Assembly (NCBI GenBank): GCA_947629425.1
Contig: CANRDR010000008.1
Coordinates: 1-20,667 of the forward strand
Direction: 5' to 3'
DNA: 20,667 nt
Origin: an uncultured Bacilli bacterium
GTDB taxonomy: Bacteria > Bacillota_I > Bacilli_A > RF39 > UBA660
Positions within the stretch are counted from its first letter, which is position 1. Each line of letters begins with the position of its first letter. This document shows positions 14,450 to 20,667 of this stretch, piece by piece. The notes below the pieces were generated by a model. That model was not told where the DNA came from and ran no database searches. It worked only from the letters and a program-made list of their open reading frames with translations. Both the position numbers and the translations under genes were made by a program.

Positions 14450-15443
14450 TTTTTTTATATATTTTTTTAAAATGATAATATATTATATTAAAAATTCTAA
14501 AAATCTCTTTATTAAAACAAAATAATCTATATTCTATTTTATATTTTTTAGGTACTAAATCTGATTCAATTAATTTTTTATCTACATTTTCTATTATTTT
14601 AAATGTATTTTTTAGTTTTTCACTATAAAATATTTTTTTATTTTTAAAATGACTACTCCACATTACTGCTGCAAGTAATGTTATAATTCTATTAGTTTCA
14701 ATTAAATCTTTATATTCTTTATAATTCTTTATTAAATCATTATATCTATTTTCAATCATTTCAATTCTATCAAATATTTTTTGTGTATTGTTATTATAAG
14801 TTATAGAATTACCATTATCATAATAAGCATATAATCTACAATCTATAGTTACAATTTTTTTTGATTTATTAAAAAGTTTATATGTAGTTCCTATATCTTC
14901 ATATAAAAATCTTTCAGGATATCTTATATTTTTAAATAATTCTTTTTTATATAATTTATTCCAAGCATAATCTTCTATTTTTCTTTTTTTTAATTTTATT
15001 AATTCTAATATTGCTTCTATATTTGTATATTCTTTTAAATTAAATTCTGTAGTAAAAGAAGGAGGTTCTTTTTTAAAGTAAGAAAAATTACATATAATAA
15101 TATCTCCTGAGGTTTTTATTAAATTATTATACATCATTTCGTACATATTAGGACTTATATAATCATCACTATCTACAAAACCTATATATTTTCCTTTTGC
15201 AATATCTAGTCCTACATTTCTTGCACTAGATAGTCCTCCATTTTTTTTATGTATTACTTTTATTCTTTTATCTTTATTTTTATATTCATCACATATTTTA
15301 CTAGAGTTATCTGTTGAACCATCGTCTACTAATATTATTTCTATAGTTTTATATGTTTGATTTATTATACTTTCTATACATCTAATTAAGTATTTTTCTA
15401 CATTATATATTGGTACTATTATACTTATTAAATCATTTTTCAT
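14436..15443 (-). CDS. Family 2 glycosyltransferase (modular set, copy C)
   Basis: A 335-aa GT-A transferase beginning MKNDLISIIVPIYN, two residues longer at the start than its relatives. VDDGSTD and FVDSDD are intact. Its module is the most diverged of the four: it keeps the central ~290 bases but departs at both ends (EKYLIRC for EAYLKRC; MYEMMYNNLIKTSGD after the module). The AWNKLYKKELFKNIRYP block follows a longer insert at ~160-175. AAAGGA sits 7 bases before the ATG, partly within the 13-base gap after copy D, so the two form one transcript. Its 3' end overlaps the plus-strand glycosyltransferase by 14 bases. Confidence 0.9.
   Translation of the reverse strand: MKNDLISIIVPIYNVEKYLIRCIESIINQTYKTIEIILVDDGSTDNSSKICDEYKNKDKRIKVIHKKNGGLSSARNVGLDIAKGKYIGFVDSDDYISPNMYEMMYNNLIKTSGDIIICNFSYFKKEPPSFTTEFNLKEYTNIEAILELIKLKKRKIEDYAWNKLYKKELFKNIRYPERFLYEDIGTTYKLFNKSKKIVTIDCRLYAYYDNGNSITYNNNTQKIFDRIEMIENRYNDLIKNYKEYKDLIETNRIITLLAAVMWSSHFKNKKIFYSEKLKNTFKIIENVDKKLIESDLVPKKYKIEYRLFCFNKEIFRIFNIIYYHFKKIYKKTKKH
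15135..15434 (-). repeat. Glycosyltransferase 5' module, copy C (diverged)
   Basis: Same module as copies A, B and D but with more mismatches towards both ends. The centre, covering the codons for SSKICDEYKNKDKRIKVIHK and for LDIAKGKYIGFVDSDDYISP, remains nearly identical. Confidence 0.75.
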
Positions 15444-15456
15444 TAGTTTATCCTTT

Positions 15457-16464
15457 CTATTTATTACGAAATTTAATAAAATATTTTATTCTATATAATA
15501 AGTACCATAAATAAATAGTACACTTCATATTTATTTTTAATAATATAAATAATATAATTGTTTTTTTATTTAAGTATTCTTTATCTAATTCTTTTAATTT
15601 TATTTTCTTAAAATATTTATATCTATTTTTAAAATAATCTTCTTTTAGAAAACTTTTATCTTTCATTTTAGATGTATTTAATAAAGTATATATAAAATGT
15701 TTTACATAGTTATTTTTTACATCATTTTCTAAATTAGGATATTTACTTGCTATAAATTTTCCACGTAATTCTACCATTTCAAATTTATCATAAATTGTTT
15801 TTTTATTTATATTATTAGTATTAGTTATAGAACTTACTCTAAAATTATAAGCATATAATTTTAAATCAACATAAACTATTTTTTTTATCTTATTTATTAA
15901 TTTAAATGTAGTACCAATATCTTCATAAATAAATCCATTAGGATATCTTACTTTATTAAATAAACTTTTTTTATATAATTTATTCCATGCAGTTGAATCA
16001 ACATGATTTGTTAAACTTATGAGTTCTTTCATAGCATCATACTTATTATATATTTCTATTTTATAATCATCTACTATATTAAATACAGCCTCTTTTTTTT
16101 GAAAAACAACATCATCACATGCAGAAATATCAGCATTATTATTGATTAATTCTTTATATAATATTTCATACATTTTAGGACTTATATAATCATCACTATC
16201 TACAAAACCTATATATTTTCCTTTTGCAATATCTAGTCCTCGATTTCTTGCACTAGATAGTCCTCCATTAACTTTGTGTATTACTTTTATTCTTTTATCT
16301 TTATTTTTATATTCATCACATATTTTACTAGAATTATCTGTTGAACCATCATCTACTAATATTATTTCTATATCTTTATATGTTTGATTTAGTATACTTT
16401 CTATGCATCTTTTTAAATATGCTTCTACATTATATACTGGTACTATTATACTTATTAAATCCAT
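15457..16464 (-). CDS. Family 2 glycosyltransferase (modular set, copy D)
   Basis: A 335-aa GT-A transferase. Residues 1-112 are almost the same as in copy B, including KVNGGLSSARNRGLD. VDDGSTD and FVDSDD are intact. The second conserved block reads AWNKLYKKSLFNKVRYPNGFIYED, after which the C-terminal half is unique, ending in a basic tail with a hydrophobic stretch (KMKCTIYLWYLLYRIKYFI) that may associate with the membrane. AAAAGGAG is 5 bases before the ATG, the best ribosome site in the cluster. It follows the FkbM gene after 86 bases and leads copy C by 13. Confidence 0.92.
   Translation of the reverse strand: MDLISIIVPVYNVEAYLKRCIESILNQTYKDIEIILVDDGSTDNSSKICDEYKNKDKRIKVIHKVNGGLSSARNRGLDIAKGKYIGFVDSDDYISPKMYEILYKELINNNADISACDDVVFQKKEAVFNIVDDYKIEIYNKYDAMKELISLTNHVDSTAWNKLYKKSLFNKVRYPNGFIYEDIGTTFKLINKIKKIVYVDLKLYAYNFRVSSITNTNNINKKTIYDKFEMVELRGKFIASKYPNLENDVKNNYVKHFIYTLLNTSKMKDKSFLKEDYFKNRYKYFKKIKLKELDKEYLNKKTIILFILLKINMKCTIYLWYLLYRIKYFIKFRNK
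16127..16464 (-). repeat. Glycosyltransferase 5' module, copy D
   Basis: About 338 bases nearly identical to copy B. Visible differences include two near the codons for SILNQ and CIES, plus a few at the downstream edge. Confidence 0.85.
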
Positions 16465-16550
16465 TTAAACTCCTTTTTTATGATATAATTATTTGCTAAT
16501 TTTTGTTTTTATTTTATAATTCTTTATTTTTTTGAAATAATATATTTTTA

Positions 16551-17402
16551 TTAAATGCAATAAAGTACCGTTTCATAAACGTTGTCTCTATGATGTCTTA
16601 TGTATAATTTATACCATGGAAAATTATCATGTATAAAAAATGGTATTTCACATAAATCTTTTTTATTATGATATATACATATTGCAAGTCTTGGTTTATC
16701 TCTTTTAATAGTTTTAATAGCACCTAATAAAGCCTCTTTTTCTGCTCCTTCTATATCCATTTTTATAAAAGTTACTTTATCTTTTTTACAAATATTATCT
16801 ATAGAATTAGTTAATACTAATTTTGTTTTTAAATTTTTTTCATTTAAATTAATATGTGAACTTGTATTATAATTCATATTAAAATTTAATTTAGTTTTCT
16901 TACTCCATAAAACTATTGGTATTATTTCTATATTTTCATATTTTTTTATGTTATTTTTTAATTTTTCTCTATTAAATTCATCTGGTTCTATTGCATATAC
17001 TTTTTTCCAATAATTTTTCCCACCAAAGTTTGTTAATTCATCTATTGTATCTCCAATGTAAGCTCCAGCATCTATAAATACTTCGTCTTTCATAGGTTTT
17101 ATTATATCTTTTTGAAAATATTGTGGTTTAACAATAATATTACTAAGATATTTTTTATTTAAAGTTAATCTATATTTAATAATACAATTCATTGTTTCTT
17201 TAGATAAATTATCTTCTAATAAATCATATAATTTATTAAAATCATTTTCATGTTCTTTATAAAATCGTTTAAAATTCTTTTTTCTTTCATTCTGATGTAA
17301 CTTCTTTGTTCTATACTTCATAATTTTAGTATTTTTTATTTTTGGAACAATTTTTTTTAAATATTTATTTTTTTCCATAATAATACGTAGTGCATGTATC
17401 AT
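16551..17402 (-). CDS. FkbM-family SAM-dependent methyltransferase
   Basis: A 283-aa methyltransferase likely to O-methylate a sugar of the surface polysaccharide. Residues 1-100 are basic and helical, without a known domain. Motif I is VFIDAGAYIGDT (108-119), followed by YAIEPD (136-141), which binds the adenosyl ribose, and FIKMDIEGAEKEALLGA (212-228), the FkbM signature. Helix-strand order then fits the Rossmann fold to the end. The ATG at 17400-17402 is preferred to an in-frame GTG three codons earlier because AGGTGA lies 5 bases before the ATG and overlaps the GTG. It follows the M50 protease gene by a few dozen bases, and its neighbours downstream are glycosyltransferases. Confidence 0.88.
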   Translation of the reverse strand: MIHALRIIMEKNKYLKKIVPKIKNTKIMKYRTKKLHQNERKKNFKRFYKEHENDFNKLYDLLEDNLSKETMNCIIKYRLTLNKKYLSNIIVKPQYFQKDIIKPMKDEVFIDAGAYIGDTIDELTNFGGKNYWKKVYAIEPDEFNREKLKNNIKKYENIEIIPIVLWSKKTKLNFNMNYNTSSHINLNEKNLKTKLVLTNSIDNICKKDKVTFIKMDIEGAEKEALLGAIKTIKRDKPRLAICIYHNKKDLCEIPFFIHDNFPWYKLYIRHHRDNVYETVLYCI

Positions 17403-17448
17403 AAAATTCACCTAACTTATTAATATAATATCATAAAATATATATTAT

Positions 17449-18189
17449 TTATAGTTTATATAATGTATTTATTATGTTTTTTTCATTTATTCCATTAATA
17501 TAATTTAATTTATTTTTATAAATATTATTTATATTATTAATACTAACAATACCATTTAATTTTAAATCATATAATATTCTTTCTATATAAAATTTATTAA
17601 TTATATATTTATAACTTTTCATATATGTAATTAAACTAAATATTAAAAACGTTATTATAATAATATTATTTATCTTATAAATATATAAATATATTAAAAA
17701 TAATATTAATACTAATATATTAATAATTATACTTATAAAGATAGATTTTTTAAAAGATATAAATAATTCAAAAATACTATTTAATATTTTATATCCATCT
17801 AATGGATTAATAGGTAATAAATTAAATAATATAATAAATGTATTATATTTTAAAAATAAAGAATATATTTTTATACTTATAAAATTAATTTTAAATAATA
17901 TAAAAAATATAATATATAAAATTAATTGAATAATTATACCACCTAGACTTATTAATAAAACTTTTTTTGAATTAGTATTTATTAACATATCACTTTTAAT
18001 TATTCCACCATATGGATATATATTAATAGAATATACTTTTATATTATTTAATTTCATTAAAAAAAAATGTCCTAATTCATGTAATATAATTATTATAAAA
18101 ATTATAAATATATCTTTAATATAACCTGATAAAATACATAGCAAAAAAAATAAATATGTAAAAATATTAATTTTAAATATATTCTTCAT
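17449..18189 (-). CDS. M50 site-2 intramembrane protease (SpoIVFB-like)
   Basis: A 246-aa polytopic zinc metalloprotease. HELGH (37-41) holds the zinc-binding histidines and catalytic Glu in a membrane helix; the third ligand is in FNLLPINPLDGY (122-133, D131). About six hydrophobic segments can be seen in the first 195 residues. A ~50-residue Asn-rich tail follows, without the CBS domain of some relatives. In Bacillus, SpoIVFB cleaves pro-sigma-K within the mother cell; here no sigma gene is in view and the substrate is unknown. It overlaps the upstream LytM-like gene by 17 bases, so the two are coupled, as spoIVFA and spoIVFB are. In a non-sporing lineage the pair may have another regulatory job. 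Confidence 0.88.
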   Translation of the reverse strand: MKNIFKINIFTYLFFLLCILSGYIKDIFIIFIIIILHELGHFFLMKLNNIKVYSINIYPYGGIIKSDMLINTNSKKVLLISLGGIIIQLILYIIFFILFKINFISIKIYSLFLKYNTFIILFNLLPINPLDGYKILNSIFELFISFKKSIFISIIINILVLILFLIYLYIYKINNIIIITFLIFSLITYMKSYKYIINKFYIERILYDLKLNGIVSINNINNIYKNKLNYINGINEKNIINTLYKL

Positions 18190-18709
18190 AATCTATATAT
18201 TCACCATCTTTTAAAAACGTTAAATATATATAATCATCTATACTAGTACCTAACAAAGTATCTTTTTCTACATAATCATATAATTCTATACTTAAATTTT
18301 CTATATTAGAATACCAATAATCTATTCCATCAGTACCTTGTATAATAACAGTATTATTTAAACCATCTTTTTCTCCTATATATACTACTATTCCACCTTT
18401 TAAAGAATATAAATTATAATTTTTACCTACTTTTAATTTTACTCCATTTTTATATTTTTCTTTACTTTCATAAACTAATCCTTCTTTCATTACTACTTGT
18501 TCTTTTTCTAATACATCAAATGGAATATATTTATCTATATATTTATTATATAATTTATTAAAAAAAGTTAAATTTATATTATTATTTAATATGTTATTTT
18601 TAAACCATAATAAATTTTTATCACTAAAATTACATACTATAGATATTACTAAAAATAGTATTACACATATAAGACATCTAGTTATAAAATCTCTAATATA
18701 TTTTTTCAT
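18173..18709 (-). CDS. Membrane-anchored LytM-like protein without catalytic residues (SpoIVFA-like)
   Basis: A 178-aa protein with an N-terminal membrane helix (CLICVILFLVISIVCNF, residues ~13-30) and an extracytoplasmic part. Residues ~95-175 keep the M23/LytM beta fold (LKGGIVVYIGEKDGLNNTVIIQGTDGIDYWYSNI), but the zinc ligands are gone: the HxH strand reads YLTFLKDG and the H of 'Y-x-H-L' is Ser-Asn. SpoIVFA is likewise a degenerate LytM protein that holds and inhibits SpoIVFB. The next gene overlaps by 17 bases and is an M50 protease. ATG 18709 is chosen since GGGTGA lies 4-5 bases upstream; an in-frame TTG at 18721 lacks a ribosome site. Confidence 0.75.
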   Translation of the reverse strand: MKKYIRDFITRCLICVILFLVISIVCNFSDKNLLWFKNNILNNNINLTFFNKLYNKYIDKYIPFDVLEKEQVVMKEGLVYESKEKYKNGVKLKVGKNYNLYSLKGGIVVYIGEKDGLNNTVIIQGTDGIDYWYSNIENLSIELYDYVEKDTLLGTSIDDYIYLTFLKDGEYIDYEEYI

Positions 18710-18735
18710 ATATTCACCCAATAAAATATATGTAT

Positions 18736-18769
18736 AAAAAAAGATATTAATTCATTTCAATTAATTTCT
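18736..18769 (-). terminator. Terminator of the rimM-trmD operon
   Basis: On the minus strand AGAAATTAATT (18769-18759) and AATTAATATCT (18752-18742) pair with one mismatch around a 6-base loop, followed by seven T's. The stop of the preceding gene lies within it. Confidence 0.75.
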
Positions 18770-19127
18770 TTTTAGTAGTTATTTCCATATTTAATTTATA
18801 TATTTCTTTTAAATAATTAAAATATTCAAATTCTGTAAAATAAATTTTATAATTATTTTCTAAATTTTTAGTTACTCTATTTATTTCATTAAGCATTAAA
18901 TTACAATCATTAATATCAGTTACATTAGATTGTATCATTAAGTTAATTATATGATCTACGTTTTTTATATCTTTTTTTAATTTTATTGTAAGTATTTTTT
19001 TTAATAAATTTGTATTTACTATAATTAAGTTTTTAATATGTTTGTTTTTTGGTTTAAATGAGTATCCGTTTATATTATTCAATTTATAGTTTTTATAATT
19101 AGTTTTCTTTATGTATACTACTTTCAT
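18747..19127 (-). CDS. Hypothetical 126-aa protein overlapping trmD
   Basis: No family recognised. The protein is Lys- and Asn-rich with predicted helices (NLLKKILTIKLKKDIKNVDHIINLM; CNLMLNEINRVTKNLENNYKIYF) and no membrane segment. The start ATG (19125-19127) lies 29 bases inside trmD in another frame, with TAGGAG 6 bases upstream, so translation after trmD is well supported. It is the last gene of the rimM-trmD operon, closed by the terminator at 18736. Its basic composition would suit RNA binding, but this is a guess. Confidence 0.7.
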   Translation of the reverse strand: MKVVYIKKTNYKNYKLNNINGYSFKPKNKHIKNLIIVNTNLLKKILTIKLKKDIKNVDHIINLMIQSNVTDINDCNLMLNEINRVTKNLENNYKIYFTEFEYFNYLKEIYKLNMEITTKKKLIEMN

Positions 19128-19791
19128 ATTTTGCTCCTAAATCACTACGTTTTAAATTTGTTTTTTTTATTTGTTCATTTTTTCTCCATTTATTAATTTC
19201 TTGGTGATTTCCACTTAATAAAACGTCAGGTACTTTTAATCCTCTAAAATCTGCTGGTTTTGTATATACTGGATAATCTAAAAGGTTATTAGTAAATGAT
19301 TCACTATCTAAACTTTCTTTTGTTATTACTCCATCTATTAGTCTTATAACACTATCAGTAACAATCATTGCAGGTATTTCTCCTCCTGTTAATATAAAAT
19401 CCCCTATACTTATTTCTAAGTCTACAATTGTTTTTATTCTTTCATCAAAACCTTCATAATGTCCACATAATAATATGATATGTTTTTTTTGTGATAAATT
19501 AACTGCAATATTTTGATTATAAGTTATTCCATCTGGAGTTAACATAATAACTAATGAATCATTTGTTTTAATACTTTCTATTGCATCAAATATTGGTTCA
19601 CACATTAAAACCATTCCAGCGCCACCACCGTATGGAGTATCATCTACTTGTTTATTATTTTTTTTGCTAAAATCTCTAAAATTTATTATTTCTACTTCAA
19701 CTAATTTTTTATCTATTGCACGTTTTATAATAGATTCATTTAAAAAGTTATCAAAATAATGTGGAAAAAGTGTTAATATACTTATTTTCAT
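19099..19791 (-). CDS. trmD: tRNA (guanine37-N1)-methyltransferase TrmD
   Basis: A 230-aa SPOUT-class enzyme that methylates G37 next to the anticodon of tRNAs and prevents +1 frameshifting; essential in most bacteria. TPYGGGAGMVL (52-62), LCGHYEGFDERI (108-119) and ISIGDFILTGGEIPA (127-141) form the knotted SAM site. LDYPVYTKPADFRG and VPDVLLSGNH are the C-terminal tRNA-binding motifs. The length is usual for Gram-positive TrmD (~240). The start overlaps the rimM stop by 4 bases (ATGA), a classic rimM-trmD coupling. rplS, often next, is not found; an unknown gene overlaps the 3' end by 29 bases instead. Confidence 0.97.
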   Translation of the reverse strand: MKISILTLFPHYFDNFLNESIIKRAIDKKLVEVEIINFRDFSKKNNKQVDDTPYGGGAGMVLMCEPIFDAIESIKTNDSLVIMLTPDGITYNQNIAVNLSQKKHIILLCGHYEGFDERIKTIVDLEISIGDFILTGGEIPAMIVTDSVIRLIDGVITKESLDSESFTNNLLDYPVYTKPADFRGLKVPDVLLSGNHQEINKWRKNEQIKKTNLKRSDLGAKYESSIHKEN

Positions 19792-20270
19792 AATATAAGT
19801 CCTTCTATATCATCTACAATAATTTGTTTATTTTTTTTATCTACTGTTTTAATATATGGAGAATTTAATGGAATATAATAATTTTTTTTATATTTTATTT
19901 GTAACAATGGATTTATATCATTTGAATAATCTTTTACTATTCCATATACAGTATCATTAAATACTACATTCATTCCTATTAAATCACTTAATAGATAATC
20001 ACTATCTTCTAATTTTAATATATCTCTTGATGTATATACTTTTTTACCTACATATTTTAATACATCATTTATATTATCTAATTCATCTATTGTAATCATA
20101 TCAAAATTTTTATGTTTTCTATATGTTCTTATTTTATGTAATTCTTTTTCAATTAATATTTTATTTCCTGGAATAAATACTAAATCTTTTTTTTCAAAAT
20201 CACTTATTATTCTTAGTTCTCCTTTTATTCCATGTGTATTAACAATCTTACCTATATAAACTAAATCCAT
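19788..20270 (-). CDS. rimM: 16S rRNA processing protein RimM
   Basis: A 160-aa protein that binds ribosomal protein S19 and helps mature the 3' domain of the 30S subunit. The N-terminal RimM barrel begins YIGKIVNTHGIKGELRI (5-21), the family signature. The PRC-barrel half starts near residue 90 with YLLSDLIGMNVV, then GIVKDY and YIPLNSPYIKTVD. The usual length is 165-175, so it is complete though short. AAGGATGGTGA precedes the ATG, offering two overlapping ribosome sites at 4 and about 9 bases. trmD overlaps its 3' end by 4 bases. rpsP and the KH-domain gene that often precede rimM are not upstream here. Confidence 0.96.
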   Translation of the reverse strand: MDLVYIGKIVNTHGIKGELRIISDFEKKDLVFIPGNKILIEKELHKIRTYRKHKNFDMITIDELDNINDVLKYVGKKVYTSRDILKLEDSDYLLSDLIGMNVVFNDTVYGIVKDYSNDINPLLQIKYKKNYYIPLNSPYIKTVDKKNKQIIVDDIEGLIL

Positions 20271-20401
20271 AAAATCACCATCCTTTTTTAAAATTAATGT
20301 TATTATTCTTTATATTCTTATATTTTTTCTTCATCTTTAATATATCAAATATTTCATTATTTTGTCTATACTGTAATCTTTTATATTACGTTTAATTTTA
20401 T

Positions 20402-20667
20402 TTATATAAATTGATAAGTTCTAGATATTATTCTTTTATCAGAACAATATTCTATTATGTATTTATTATCATGTTTACATATTATTATTCCTATTGTTTT
20501 ATTTTGATTTATCGTTTTTATTGTTTTATCTATATAGTTCATATATATTTCTATTTGTCCTATATGTTCTTTTTTTAATTCTGTTACTTTTAGTTCTATT
20601 ACTACATAACAATTAAATTCTATATTATATAGTAATATATCTATATAGTTATAAGTATTACCTAGTT
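20402..20667 (-). CDS. DUF1016/YhcG-type PD-(D/E)XK nuclease, C-terminal part (5' end outside window)
   Basis: An open frame runs in from the right edge for 87 codons and stops at TAA (20402-20404); it lacks a start here. The residues begin LGNTYNYIDILLYN, then CYVVIELKVTELKKEHIGQIEIYMNYID, TIGIIICKHDNKYIIEY and end ISRTYQFI. This matches the C-terminal nuclease domain of the DUF1016/YhcG family, where ID...YN, then E-L-K form the PD-(D/E)XK active site and GQ-x(3)-Y follows. The family is associated with restriction-like or mobile-element contexts. The protein ends shortly after the domain, as is usual. The ~130 bases between it and rimM hold no gene I can support. Confidence 0.75.
   Translation of the reverse strand, partial: LGNTYNYIDILLYNIEFNCYVVIELKVTELKKEHIGQIEIYMNYIDKTIKTINQNKTIGIIICKHDNKYIIEYCSDKRIISRTYQFI

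Noticed and set aside
9932..16464. Glycosyltransferase repeats as insertion sequences or a CRISPR-like array
   Set aside because: The repeats are in-frame coding modules with intact GT2 motifs, long and unevenly spaced, with no terminal inverted repeats or transposase.
20282..20345. Minus-strand 19-codon frame (MKKKYKNIKN...) just before rimM
   Set aside because: No ribosome site and low-complexity A-rich sequence; it more likely belongs to the rimM leader.

Overview
The window is very AT-rich DNA (roughly a quarter G+C by eye), with TAA-dominated stops, Shine-Dalgarno sites and sigma-A-type promoters. Trp is encoded by TGG, so the standard bacterial code fits. A TnpX-type recombinase, an M23/LysM cell-wall hydrolase, a SpoIVFA/SpoIVFB-like pair and Wzx-type surface polysaccharide genes all point to a low-GC Firmicute, plausibly one of the reduced, uncultured gut Bacilli (RF39-like). 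That placement is inference.

Layout, left to right. Positions 1-218 hold the C-terminal end of an Rpn-type PD-(D/E)XK protein, closed by a terminator. Positions 316-1674 encode a LigD-like protein with phosphoesterase and polymerase domains but no ligase domain. It meets head-on an unknown two-helix membrane protein (1675-2238). From about 2587 to 5548 lies a compact mobile element of about 2.96 kb with a large serine recombinase, a TnpW-like 50-aa protein and a Fic protein fused to a VbhA-like antitoxin segment. The element splits a cell-wall hydrolase gene: the M23 peptidase half is at 5519-6052 and the LysM half, invisible to simple ORF finding, is at 2313-2588. Rejoining the halves at the shared GATA restores a canonical LysM motif.

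Positions 6170-9748 (minus strand) carry a HipA-like kinase, a class-I-glutamine-amidotransferase-like C26 hydrolase, a short GreA-like protein and a 516-aa unknown protein. Positions 9932-17402 form a surface-polysaccharide cluster: five family-2 glycosyltransferases, a Wzx-type flippase and an FkbM methyltransferase. Four of the glycosyltransferases share an almost identical ~338-bp 5' module but have different 3' ends, which suggests recombinational exchange of acceptor-specificity domains. The fifth is unrelated at DNA level and faces the other way.

Positions 17449-18709 hold an M50 intramembrane protease preceded by a catalytically dead LytM-like membrane protein, the arrangement of spoIVFA-spoIVFB. 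Positions 18747-20270 are the housekeeping operon rimM-trmD plus an overlapping unknown gene, ended by a good terminator. At the right edge, 20402-20667 is the C-terminal end of a DUF1016/YhcG-type PD-(D/E)XK nuclease that runs out of the window.

The most notable systems are the miniature TnpX-like element with Fic cargo inside a LysM codon, and the modular glycosyltransferase repeats. No tRNA, rRNA or CRISPR array was seen. No gene-free stretch exceeds about 300 bases.
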